Source: Chrysolina oricalcia (lineage: Eukaryota; Arthropoda; Insecta; Coleoptera; Chrysomelidae). Taken from it: a stretch of 64,000 nt of DNA. Where the stretch lies: the NCBI GenBank assembly GCA_944452925.2, contig OX101825.2:18491371-18555370 (forward strand), read 5' to 3'. Shown piece by piece: positions 22,340-33,524 of the stretch. The position numbers and the translations under genes are program-made. The number at the start of each line of letters is the position of its first letter. Positions within the stretch are counted from its first letter, which is position 1. Under the pieces are notes generated by a model. That model did no database searches, was not told the DNA's origin, and saw nothing but the letters and a program-made list of their open reading frames with translations.

Positions 22340-23620
22340 CTTTTTCATTTTATCTTTGGGGTTACCTAGGATCTGCTGGAGTTTTTACGAAGTTTTGTAT
22401 ACATCCTTTATATTCAGAGTTGTGAAAATGCCTTCAAATCCGGAGTAACTTGAGGTTCGAAGAGATTAAGAAGTAATTTGGGACGGTTTTCTTCTTTTTG
22501 ACATGTTGTTATTAAAATGTGTTTCCTAAAATCCAGGAAATACATTCAACGGACCCTCATTTCTTATTAAAATTTTCTGCTGAATCTCTTGTTGAGAGGA
22601 GACAATTGTCGTTTCACCGGAAATTGATCTGTTTTACCAGAATCAGACCAATTTAGGACTTGATACCCTGTATATTTTGACGATATCTAATTTTGTAGTA
22701 TACCTACAGCCATTACTTGTTATATTTTTGACCAAATTCCTCAATTCATGAAAGCACTAGCTCTACAAAAACTCACCAAATCGCTGTCACTATCTTCTTC
22801 GCTGTCGTATTCAAAGGACGGCGAGTATCGCTTTTTTATGTATTTGAAACATTTCATGCTTTTTTCAAACAAGGAATCCGGCTGCATGCAAAAGTGTACA
22901 AAACAAATTCAATTTGAAACACATAAAAGCAACCAATAAACACATATAAACATTTTCTAAAAAACAAGATGTCCGGATGCAAAAAAAAGTGCAGAAAAAA
23001 TTAAAAATGTTCAATAAAAGCTACCAATTTAGAAATAAAATTTTATTTTTTTATAATTTCATTTCGATCTACAACTTGTAACTATGATGAAAAAAAATGG
23101 GTAAATTATCGTAAAATAGGACCAATTATCATAGATACAATCAGTGAACCCAAATATAAAAAATGATGACATCAGACATCATCAACATATAAACACTCAT
23201 CTATCAAATCCGATTAATGAATATCTGTTCCTTTTACGTATTTCAACGTGCACCGTACATGGTTTCACCTTATTTTGGATTTTCACAGCTACAGTCATCA
23301 ACGGTAGGAACATTTGCAATATATCAATAAAAAATATTGCCATTTTGTATTGCTTTGTTATGCAGTGTAGATTGTAATTATTAGTTACGTCTAGACATCT
23401 GAAGAGATAAAGAAGTTGTTTATAAATAATTACTTCGAACATTAAAATTCTTACACAGATTCATTACTGAATCAAAAAAACCAAACGTATTTTTATACTT
23501 AATGTGCATCGATAGGTGCCCTAACGAACTCTACCTAATGACTGTTTACTAGTTATAACCAATTCCACCTTCAATATCCTTTTGTGTAAAACAACTAATT
23601 TGAAAACTGTCACAATTTCT
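22340..23620. other. No gene recognised
   Basis: AT-rich, with short opposing open frames only. No inverted repeats longer than about 15 bp were noticed. Confidence 0.45.
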
Positions 23621-24933
23621 CGACAGGATGTCAATATGAAAACGTACCACCCTTTATATTTCGGCCCCTATAGAAAGACTAAAAATATGCAAAAACACGT
23701 TAAACTCAATTATTTTTAAGTGGAAATTTTGTAGGCTGCTTGTCAATTAAATTACATCAACCTACTAGCGGGGGCGGACACAACCCCTAAAGTCTTAAAT
23801 GAAAAGGGGGTTGAGTGATACCACATTTTAATGGTTGTTTAACTACCTTTTCAAAAATACCACATACCTACTTGATCTTTCTTGTTAGCAGTTCGCGAGA
23901 AATCTGGTAAAACCTGTACAGGGCCAAATTGGACACTTTTAAAGGGAAAGTCCTGTTTTAACACTAGATAGAAGAAAACTGATGGCTGTGTCTGAGGATC
24001 AAATTTTATGACAAACTTAATGGTGAAACCCGCATATCGATATCTACCATCGTTCATGAGTTACAGCGTGTTTTTCGAAAATGTGCATTTACAAAGTTGC
24101 TGTAACTTTTTGCCTGTCGAAAATTCCTTGTTTCTATTGAAACATTTCCAAAGCACATTTTAACGTAGAATTCAATGGTTGTAAGTGATACATTTTTCAA
24201 AGAACATATCGATAGTTATGATGGAAAAAAATGTTTAATGAGACACCAGGTTTTATTAGATTTCTCCAAAAGTACTGACAAGGGAGTTGTATTTTTGAAA
24301 TGAGGAATCACTCAACCCCCCTTTCCCTTTGACATTTAAGGGGTTGTGTCTGCCCCCTTAAGATAAGTGTAACATGTTTTTGCATATTTTTAGATTTTCT
24401 ATTGACCGAAATACAGGGCAATTCAATTTCGACCCCCACCATTGGGATCTCCTAAACTACAGGATATACGTCGAAGCTTAAATTGGGGCAAAGTTGCATA
24501 TTCTGGTGCTTAACAAAATACTGTTTTGAAACTTGGAAAATTCCGAGTATTTCCGGAAATATCGGGAAAAAAACTGAAAATCGGAATTTTCGTTTTTATT
24601 TTTTTCTATCGTTATTTGACAACATAGCTCAAAACCAAAAGTAAATTTTCATTGATACTTTTTTCAGCTACACGTTTTCATGTTCAGATTTACTATCCGA
24701 CGTTTCCTCTTCTGGCATTCATTATCAACTTTTTTTTTCTGTTATGGGCGCCATATTGTTTTTTTTATACAGAAAAATAGTGATTCTCATTCTGATTTCA
24801 TTGATGAAACCACAGATATAAAAAAAAAACTTCATCTGAGATGGTCATGACTCAATCGAAAAATTTTGTTTAATAAACACTAGTTGTCAGAACTCATTAA
24901 ACATCATATGTTTGCACAAATACTTCAGTCGAA

Positions 24934-25140
24934 ATGTCTTCATTCTCAAATGAAGAAAAACGAGATATGTTGAAACTTTATTATAAATTTGATAGGAATA
25001 GTACGAAAACAACACAAATTTATTTTGAATTATATAAGGAAAGACAACAGCCGGATAGAACATTATTCGGAATTTTGGGCAAACACTTGGCTGGAGTACG
25101 GTGCGTTTCAAAAAACAAGAATGAAATCATGAGCTTGTAA
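24934..25140 (+). CDS. DUF4817-domain open frame in the left arm of Y, 68 aa
   Basis: MSSFSNEEKRDMLKLYYKFD begins a helix-turn-helix domain nearly identical to the N-terminus of the Y transposase (minus strand, 26159), because this arm is its inverted copy. The frame stays open through LFGILGKHLAGVRCVSKNKN and stops at 25140, just where the two arms cease to match. It has no catalytic domain. If expressed it would be a lone DNA-binding domain, but I see no direct evidence of expression. It may be a by-product of repeat extension. Confidence 0.5.
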   Translation: MSSFSNEEKRDMLKLYYKFDRNSTKTTQIYFELYKERQQPDRTLFGILGKHLAGVRCVSKNKNEIMSL

Positions 25141-25147
25141 AAAAGTA

Positions 25148-26159
25148 TTACAACAAGTGTTCGAAATGATGGCCTTCCTCTTGAATACATAACCGAGCTC
25201 GTCGTCTCAAATTAAGAACAGCCCTAACAATATCCCTTCTTCTGATAGACCTGAATTGCGTGATGATATTGTCTCTAAGTTCATCTACTGTGTCATATTC
25301 TTGCTTTCCATAGATTCTGTTCTTTAAAGTGCCCCACAAGAAAGTATCCAAAACTGTAAGGCCACCTCACTGGTCCAGAATTTCCTAACCACCTATTAGG
25401 AAATCATTGGTGTAAATTTTCGCAAACTGCTCTTTTATTGCATGGAGGAGCCCCGTCATGCTGAAACTAGCAGCTGTTATAATCAACAAGGGGAAACGTA
25501 TCCATATATTCTTCGAATTCGTTTCTTAAGAACCGAAGATAGGTCTCCCCGTTCAAAGCATTAGAGAAGAAAGTATTCGGTCGTCATAAATTCCAGCCCA
25601 CACATTCAAACAAAACCGAACTTGTGGTCTAACTTCTCTGAAGTGTCGTGGATTATTTTCACTCCAAATGTGCTCATTATTTCTATTAAAAACACCACAG
25701 TTCGAAAAAGTACTTTCGTCGGTCCAAATAATGTTTTTCAAGAAGTTTGTAGGGTCTACCCTATTCGAAAGCCAGCTACAAAATTCCCTCCAAACGCTCG
25801 TCTGTGGCACATCTATTTCTGCCGAGACTTGATGTGTTGATTTGGAAGGATTTGCATTTATCTAAAAAAGTACCAAAAATAATTATACTTCTTCGAATAT
25901 GGAATGAACAATTATTTTACCTCGGCTAATAAATAAGTTACGTCTAATATTTTGTTCCATTCTGCTTCCATATTTTATTCTTGGTTTTTGAAACGCACCG
26001 TACTCAGTGTTTGTCCAAAATTCCGAATAATGTTCTATCCGGCTGTTGTCTTTCAGGATATAATTCAAAATAAATTTGTGCCGTTTTCGTACTATTCCTA
26101 TCAAATTTATAATAAAGTTTCAACATATCTCGTTTTTCTTCATTTGAGAATGAGGACAT
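25148..26159 (-). pseudogene. DUF4817 + DDE transposase of element Y, broken
   Basis: Start at 26159 (MSSFSNEEKRDM). The DUF4817 domain is intact up to LFGILDKH, then a stop. The core resumes at 25810 with MPQTSVWREFCSWLSNRVDP and NIIWTDESTFSNCG (first Asp), then LNVWAGI. After a frameshift it gives FQHDGAPPC (second Asp) and GPVRWP, with a small deletion of the SPDLTP stretch. VLDTFLWGTLKNRIYGKQ (third Asp) follows to EEGHHFEHLL at 25148. The second helix-turn-helix between 25810 and about 25980 is decayed. Confidence 0.8.
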
Positions 26160-26858
26160 TTCGACTGAAGTATTTGTGCAAACTTATGATGTTTTGACAA
26201 CTAGTGTATATTAAACAAAATTTTTCGATGGAGTCATGACCATCTCAGATGAAGTTGTTTTTTTAATATCTGTGGTTTCAGAAGTGCAAATCATAACAAA
26301 TTATACATCAATGAAATCAGAATGAGAATCACTATTTTTCTGTATAAAAAAACAAAATGGCGCCCATAACAGAAAAAAAAAGTTGATGATGAATGCCAGA
26401 AGACGAAACGTCGGATAGTAAATCTGAACATGAAAACGTGTAGCTGTAAAAAGGACCAATTAAAATGTACTTTTGGTTTTGAGCTATGTTGTCAAATAAC
26501 GATAAAAAAAAATAAAAACAAAAATTCCGATTTTCAGTTTTTTCCCGATATTTCCGGAAATACTCGGAATTTTTCAAGTTTCAAAACAGTATTTTGTGAA
26601 GCACCAGAATACGCAACTTTGCCCCAATTTAAGCTTCGACGTATCTCCTGTAGTTTAGGAGATCCCAATGGTGAGGGTCGAATTTGAATTGCCCTGTATA
26701 GCGGGAGGTACGTTTAAAAATTGACACCCTGTCCCACGAAGTTTTGGGACAGAGGATATTGAAGTACCTGTATTTTTTGAATTGATCGTTTTAGACCACA
26801 AGTGTGATAGTTTGTTGAAATTGTTTCATCGGGAGGAACATAAAAATGCCAAAATATA

Positions 26859-27040
26859 CAGGGTGTTCCATTAATAATTTTGAATCTGATGTCACGTGAC
26901 CGAAAACAAATAGCTCATTGGGTAACATTATATCAAAAAAAGCTACACCAATTGCTTTTATTCAGAACCCCAAAATTACAATTCTCCACTACTTTCTAGT
27001 TCCGAGATATTCCCTGTCCTAAACTTCGTGGGCCACCCTG
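26859..27040. mobile_element. Mariner-type MITE, 182 bp
   Basis: CAGGGTG and CACCCTG tips with TA on each side (26857-26858, 27041-27042). Just inside the right tip GCCCACGAAGTTTAGGACAG (inverted) also occurs at 26733-26755, outside the element, so part of a related end lies between element X and this MITE. No coding content. Confidence 0.65.
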
Positions 27041-27059
27041 TATAAACAGACGACGACAG

Positions 27060-28600
27060 TTTGCTATGGAATTCAGTGATATGCACGTATTAGGATTTTC
27101 CTACTCTTCCTTCTTTTCGGTTCTTGGTGACAAAATATTCAACCTAATTGGAAAGTATTAGTTCCATTTGGAATCGAATTCGACATTCAACGTTACTCTA
27201 ACATAGAGAGGTACTTACTGAAGCTTTAACAAAGCGTCCCTAATGTTTCTAGTTTGAACCTTTTTGAAATGGCATATTTTGACAGTGCCACTGATAAAAA
27301 GAGTCCTTAGGATAGCAAACATTAATGAAAAAGGAGAAACTATTGAAGGAATCGATACAAATTCAATGAAAACAATTTAGAAAAACGAATTCAATACATA
27401 ATGTACGAGTATTCTATGCAAAGTTAATAAACTCGTTTCATCCTGTACATTGTCTACGAATTAATATTAATTAAAAAAACAACACTGTCTTTTTATTTTA
27501 GGTAACAAACTATTAACTCATAATTGATAATAATGAACATTTTATTTGGGCAGATATCCATTTACGGCTATATTTCAGGAAGTTACTAAAAAATGATAAC
27601 AGCCTCTTCGTCAACGTGAATTTTTTCTAAATTTCCACTACTCGATTCCAAGTACTTCCCTTCCTAGCAATAGCGAAATATCGGTATCGAATATGTTTTA
27701 TCGTTATGTTGGCTCCTAATACATCCAATTATGGCTATTAATACATTAGATAATGGCAATTATTACACTGCCAGAGGCTGCTTAAAAAAATGATCCATTT
27801 CTACCAGGGATTAATTACATCCACAACAGAAAATGCATTTTACAAATAATAATTAATCAAGCAATTTAAATACAAAAAATTAAAGGAGGTATAATGTATA
27901 GAAAAGCTGACCATAACAAACTAAGAGTTTTTTATTTTCCAGAAGTAATTAAAGTCAATTAGCACTTTAGTATCAATTTCACTTATGGTTAAAATAGAAC
28001 ATTTTGTCAGAATTCCAGTGTTAGTATGGCAGCAATGTTGAAAAAAATGGGTTTATACTGTTGGGTATTAACCAGGATATAAAATTTAATTTTGTTGAAA
28101 AGTGTAGAGCAATCAAAATGATTATAAATTAATGTTTGTGAAACACTCGAAATGTATTCTAAAAGAATTTGGTTACATATCTACTACTTCTATGCCATTC
28201 GTTACGTTCTATGCCACTAGTTCTACTTTCTTTAGTTTTACATATTTTATGAATTTTCTTTGGATACGTTCCATTCGATTAATTTGGATTTGCTTCATTA
28301 TAACTCTTTTTTATAACTTATTTACGATATAAGTATTTCTATTTGAGTTTCCGTTGGACGCATTAGAAGAAAAAAATCTTAAATTTTCTGTTTAGAAGGT
28401 TTCGTTGAGTCAAGCAAGGCCCATACTTTTCAAAATAGCTAAGAAAAACAAAAACGAAATTAATTAAATTAAGAGAAAAATTTTCTAACATTTTCAAAGA
28501 TTACTCGAAGATTACCTAACAATACTACAAAGAAACAGTGCCTGTCTTTCAGATGTTGTGGAAGAATTAATAACATAACTTTAAATCATCTACAACAATT
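27060..28600. other. No gene recognised
   Basis: Very AT-rich. The 66-codon frame at 28132 is hydrophobic because of T-richness and has no membrane-protein context. No repeats were noted. Confidence 0.45.
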
Positions 28601-28613
28601 TAATAGTGTATAA

Positions 28614-28791
28614 GGGTGGATTCAGTCAACTTTAGCACAAGCATTATCATAAACATATCGGTAACATCAAAGGTTTTTAGCATAAACTCAACATTGTTGT
28701 ATAAATGGCGCCATTTGATATAACAGATTCAACTTTCGATTTTAACACATATTTAAGCACAATTTTAAAATGATGTTGACTAAATGCACCT
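28614..28791. mobile_element. PIF/Harbinger-like MITE, 178 bp
   Basis: GGGTGGATTCAGTCAAC at the left tip, inverted as GTTGACTAAATGCACCT at the right, flanked by TAA (28611-28613 and 28792-28794). TAA is a classic Harbinger target. The interior is AT-rich with no coding frame. Confidence 0.65.
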
Positions 28792-29509
28792 TAAGACCAT
28801 ATAAATTTTGATGAAAATCCATGTTAACGTTCATAGTAAAGCTTTAATGTTGATTTTCATAAAATTTTGGTTTACAAAAACGGGACACGTGTTTCGCCAA
28901 TACAATGGCTTCTTCAAGCAGAAGTATACTGAGTCACAATAATGATGTCATTCTTTTATATTTCATTGCCGTTAACTAATTAGGGAGCAGTTTCATACCG
29001 TTGATACCTCAACGGATAACAAATATTGTTTATCAGTTATAAATGAATTAATTACATTCACCTAGTATTAGGAAAAATAAATTAAATAGAGGGAAATTAT
29101 TGAGTTATGTTTGATCGTTGATTAAGTTCTGAGAATGATTCTCTCAATTAACTTCAAAACTCTCCAGCAGATTTGATTTCACCAATTTTCTTTCAACATG
29201 AAGTATTTCAAAATCATGTTCAAAAATATGATTTTCTGCGAGTAGATGAGCAGCAAAGGTTGAATTTGTTTTGCCGTTTACAAAGCAATTTCTATGTTCA
29301 GTTAGGCGTTTTTTGAAGGTTCTACCAATTTTTCCCATATAAAACATTCGACCACAAGTTAATTTATAAACTCCGCTCTTTTCCTGTTTTCCTATTTCAT
29401 CTTTATTATTTTTGATATGACTACCCAAAGTATTTTCAGTCCTAAAAGCAATATTAAGACCTTGCTTCTTCAAAAAATGTTCTATTTTGTAACTATATTC
29501 TCCAATATA

Positions 29510-32276
29510 CCGGGTGGCTACGGAAGTATTGCCTACGGAATATCTCAGTTATTGTATGAAGTAGGTTTGTGAAATTTGAAGCTTCGATATAATGACATAA
29601 GAGCTAGAATTTGAGCATATTGACATGTCGAAGTTAACTTCCGGTCTGACCGGAAGTAACATCAACTTTCTTATTTTAAATGGAAACCCTATTTTTTTTC
29701 TTTTCGCTTTATTCAGCATTCAATTCCCTTTCTAATGACATATCACAAGTTGGTATCTAACCAGAAACTAGATCAGAAAAAAATTATTATTGAAATTCAC
29801 CGAGTAGGCCGTGGAAGCAAAATGAAAGCCAAAAATTGAAAAGTTGGCTATGGAAACCATACGTCACTTGATAACAGTTGCTACTACTGTGATATTTTAT
29901 TTTCATTCGTCGGCGTTATAAAAAGCCGCCAAAAAAATATTGGAAAAATTGGGAAAAAAACAATACTCTGTAGGTCCATAACTTAAATAGGAACATACAA
30001 CTTTTTCTTGCCTGTACTATTCAGCATAACCATTCCTTTCTAATGATATAATAGAAAATAATTTTTTGAACTGAGATACCGAAAAATCCAATTATTATTC
30101 TTCAAATAACAAAACAGATTATCGCCATACGCAAAAATAAAATTAAAAATAATGTGAAATGATAAATTATATCCTGTAGGTTCTAGGTTAAATAGGAACA
30201 TAAACGTACTTGGTCTGTGCCATCGTCCATAGATATTCTAATATCTACCTATGGACGATGTTTGTGCTATTCAGAATAATCATTTCATTGCAATAATCAT
30301 TCGAACCAAAATATTAACAAGTAGGCTGATTAAGATGTATTTTGGAATGAAACAAAAAAGAAATGAGAGCTGTCACGAACGCTGCTATCAATATTATTTT
30401 GACGTTCGAAGTAGTGTTTTTGATTCTGCCATTTTAAAAGGGTTTGGAAATCGAAATCAGTTAGTGGAATATTCAAAAAATGCCCCGTTATTCACGAACC
30501 GAACAAATTGACATGCTTCTCATTTATGGTGAATGTTTAAAAAATTCTTATGCCGCTGAACGATTGTATTTAGAGCGATATCCAGGGAGGCAGCACCGTC
30601 AAGAAGGTATTTCCAGTGGCTTGAAGAAAAATTAAGAACTGAGCCTGATGTTCACGAAGACCAAGAAGCATTTGTTATCAATGAGGAAACTGAAATTAAT
30701 GTATTAGCTTTAGTACAATATGATAGCACAATTTCCTCAAGGCAGATTGGCGCCGAATTAGCTATAAGTAAGGACTCTGCTAGGAAAATTTTGAAAAAAC
30801 ATCGATTGAAATCTTTCAAGTATCAGTTGCATCAACATTTGTATGAAAATGACGGTGAAAGGCGCCTGGAATATTGTAATTGGTTTCTTCGACAAAATGC
30901 TGAGAATCACCTATTTAACTATTATATCTTGTTTACGGACGAGTCAAGATTTACCAACAATTGATTATTTAAAAGGAATAATACAAGGTAGGTACTGTAC
31001 TTTATTTGGATTATTGTCGATAGTCGAAGTGTAAAGTGCTAAAAGTGTGAACGGTCTTTTGTTCCAGGTACTGGGCGATAGCAAACGAGCACCGGTTTCG
31101 ACAAGGCGGCTTCCAGGAGAGATTTGGTGTGAATGTTTGGGCAGGAATAGTTGGAACTCATATTGTTGGCCCCATTCTTTTTCAAGGCCAACTAACCGGA
31201 GAGAGATACTTTAATTTTTTAACGAATGAAATTTCGGAATTCATCAACAACCTACCAGCGGAAATAACTGAGAGAATGTACTTCCAGCAAGATGGCGCCC
31301 CTCCGCATAATTCAAGAATAGCGAGAAATTATCTTCAAAATCGCTTTCAAGAGAGACTTATAACAACCCATGGTCCAGTCAGGTGGCCACCTAGGTCACC
31401 TGATCTTACTTCGTGCGACTTTTTTCTATGGGGGCATCTTAAAAATAGGGTGTATTCCACACAGCCTACAACTCTACATGAGCTAGAAGTAAAAATTCGT
31501 AGATCTTTCCAAGATATCACGCCCCAATTATTGAGAAACGTTTTACATGAAAATATCACCAGAGTCAATAAATGTATTGACGCTGAGGGAATGCATTTCG
31601 AACATTTGTTTTGAATTTATTTTATCTTTAATCCTATCAATTTGAATTTTTTTTTTTCGATAAATCTGTTTTTTCGTTATATGAAGAATAATAATTGGAT
31701 TTTTCGGTATCTCAGTTAAAAAATTATTTTCTATTATATCATTAGAAAAGAATAGTTATGCTGAATAGTACAGGCAAGAAAAAGTTGTATGTTCCTATTT
31801 AAGTTATGGACCTACAGAGTATTGTTTTTTCCCAATTTTTCCAATATTTTTTTTGGCGGCTTTTTATAACGCCGACGAATGAAAATAAAATATCACAGTA
31901 GTAGCAGCTGTTATCAAGTGACGTATGGTTTCCATAGCCAACTTTTCAATTTTTGGCTTTCATTTTGCTTCCACGGCCTACTCGGTGAATTTCAATAATA
32001 ATTTTTTTCTGATCTAGTTTCTGGTTAGATACCAACTTGTGATATGTCATTAGAAAGGGAATTGAATGCTGAATAAAGCGAAAAGAAAAAAAAATAGGGT
32101 TTCCATTTAAAATAAGAAAGTTGATGTTACTCCAGGTCAGACCGGAAGTTAACTTCGACATGTCAATATGCTCAAATTCTAGCTCTTATGTCATTATATC
32201 GACGCTCCAAATTTCACAAACCTACTTCATACAATAACTGAGATATTCCGTAGGCAATACTTCCGTAGCCACCCGG
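29510..32276 (+). mobile_element. Element Z: DD41D mariner with ~615 bp inverted repeats
   Basis: Tips CCGGGTGGCTACGGAAG and CTTCCGTAGCCACCCGG, with TATA on the left and TATG on the right. The host Penelope-like frame is restored if the target is TA and the element runs from CCGGG to CCCGG. Arms about 29510-30123 and 31661-32276, well conserved. The transposase is on the plus strand between the arms and has an intron. One frameshift and one stop are the only damage seen. Confidence 0.9.
30480..31614 (+). pseudogene. DUF4817 + DDE transposase with an 80 bp intron
   Basis: Starts MPRYSRTEQIDMLLIYGECL (DUF4817). One base is missing near 30596 (HRQEG should be H-P-S-R-R-Y). A second helix-turn-helix follows, ISSRQIGAELAISKDSARKI. 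First Asp: ILFTDESRFTNN, then a stop at 30962-30964 (Gly to TGA). Exon 1 ends at 30987 ACAAG|GTAGGT and the intron ends GTTCCAG at 31067. Exon 2 reads NVWAGIVGTHIVGPILF, FQQDGAPPHNS (second Asp) and PPRSPDLTSCDFFLWG (third Asp, 41 residues later), ending EGMHFEHLF. Two point defects from an open gene of about 350 residues. It is the best-preserved DD41D copy here. Confidence 0.88.
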
Positions 32277-32539
32277 TATGTTATTGTTTTAAACTTCTTT
32301 TGGTCTTTAATAGTAGGATAAGCTTCTTGAATTGCTTTTCTATATAATTTCTTTGATAAAATACTGTCTATTGAAGAACTATTATAACCGTTGTTAACTG
32401 CCATTTGCTTTATAGTGTTTAATTCTTTATTGCAATTTATTGTACTTTGAGGAATGTTGATTAACCTATGAATCATACTATTATTAGCTGCTACTGTGTA
32501 ATGCAGTATCTGTTGGTGAAGGTTTATGAAAAATTGAAT

Positions 32540-33520
32540 GAGAATTTTCTCAACATTTCAACAACATTCCAAACACAGAAATCGATAAGGAACGGAAAAA
32601 GCTGTAAAATTAGTTTTTTTGTACAAGCACTACAGTTACCTAAAATAAACATTTTTTAGGTACAGGTACATGAATTAAAACCCAAAGTTTTTATTTTCTC
32701 CTAATTATAACTTATAAGAAATTTTGATCCTAAACATTATTCACATTGCAAAAATCACGTGATTTAAATACATTGATTCAAGTCATTTCAACGACATTCG
32801 AAATAACAAATTCCCTTCTATTTTTATCAACTGAACTGCCCTGTAAAGTCCTCGAAACCATTACCCTACTTCATTTACAATTTATATTATCTACCGAAGG
32901 AGTGACCAAGATGTTTACACGGACATAATATGCAATGTGTTAGCAGCTACATCAAGAATATGTGTGTGCGTTTGAATACAGAGATGACCATAAACGATAT
33001 GCGGGGTCTATGGCCTCAATTTTAGTACAGTAAGTATGTTTTACAAAATTAATTAATCGAATATCAGACACCCGAATAAAATTATCATCGTCTTCTCGAC
33101 AAGATTCATTGTCATAAATTTCAATGAATGACAGTCCAAAGACTACATGAATTAAAAAATATCATCCCATCGATAAAGTTAGCCCCGTAGCGGAGTCTTT
33201 AATATTACTTTTTTCTTCGAAATATCATCAGTTTCACAAGATCCATACTGTCTTTGAAGCAATGAAGAAAATCTTTTTAAAATGGTTGGATGTTATTCAA
33301 ACTGACTAAAAATGATTACACGGAATAGCAATAAGATATGACTCAATTAAACCCGAGAAGATTGGTAATTAAAATAACGTCATACATGTGTAATTTGAAT
33401 ATCAAGAAGAAAAGTATCGAACAAAAAGAAAGATCACGAAAGAGAGTTCATAAAATTAGTTAATTCAATTCATTTCTCAAGAAACATATAAATCATTAGA
33501 TTAATGCTAGTAACATGAAG
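32540..33520. other. No gene recognised
   Basis: AT-rich, with short frames only, no inverted repeats and no recognisable element ends. Confidence 0.4.
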
Positions 33521-33524
33521 GTAA

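Larger units (their letters stand above)
24414..26696 (-). mobile_element. Element Y: DUF4817 mariner with ~720 bp inverted repeats, inside X
   Basis: Tips CAGGGCAATTCAA and TTGAATTGCCCTG, TA at 24412-24413 and 26697-26698. Removing Y and one TA rebuilds the inverted repeat of X (CCGAAATATA). The arms are about 24414-25130 and 25975-26696, differing by scattered substitutions and a few indels. Unusually, both arms include the coding sequence for the transposase N-terminal DUF4817 domain. The transposase proper runs on the minus strand from the right arm. Confidence 0.88.
23624..26731. mobile_element. Element X: mariner-type foldback split by element Y
   Basis: The left arm from 23624 (CAGGATGTCAATATGAAAAC, then TTTATATTTCGG, ATATGCAAAAACACGTTA, GGGGGCGGACACAACCCC and AAAAGGGGGTTGAGTGAT) has an inverted partner at about 24275-24411. 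That partner continues after element Y at 26697-26731 (GGGAGGTACGTTTAAAAATT then GACACCCTG). Without Y, X is about 820 bp with ~210 bp arms and no coding region. Its flanks are GA and TC rather than TA, so either the outer ends are mutated or the true tips lie a little further out. Confidence 0.7.
28880..32530 (-). mobile_element. Penelope-like element 3' part, split by a mariner
   Basis: The minus strand encodes the end of a Penelope-type reverse transcriptase and a GIY-YIG endonuclease, separated by the mariner at 29510-32276. Downstream, at 28886-28925, GACACGTGTTTCGCCAATAC and GGCTTCTTCAAGCAG resemble the repeat signatures near Penelope-like termini. The 5' half of the polymerase is missing, as in most genomic copies. 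Confidence 0.7.
29144..32530 (-). pseudogene. Penelope-like RT end plus GIY-YIG endonuclease
   Basis: The right part (32530-32279) reads KPSPTDTALHSSS, then after a frameshift MIHRLINIPQSTINCNKELN and TIKQMAVNNGYNSSSIDSIL. Past the mariner insertion (29507-29144) it continues HFLKKQGLNIAFRTENTLGS and the endonuclease SGVYKLTCGRMFYMGKIGRT, with the GVY...Y-x-G-x-x-GR-x-x-K-x-R-x-x-EH pattern intact (FKKRLTEHR). The join gives TITYIGEYSYKIEH when the insert and one TA are removed. The endonuclease would nick the target DNA to prime reverse transcription. Truncated and frameshifted. Confidence 0.75.

Noticed and set aside
28132..28332. 66-codon hydrophobic frame, apparent small membrane protein
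   Set aside because: Hydrophobicity follows from T-rich codons in AT-rich DNA; no context, no homology recognised, no neighbours.
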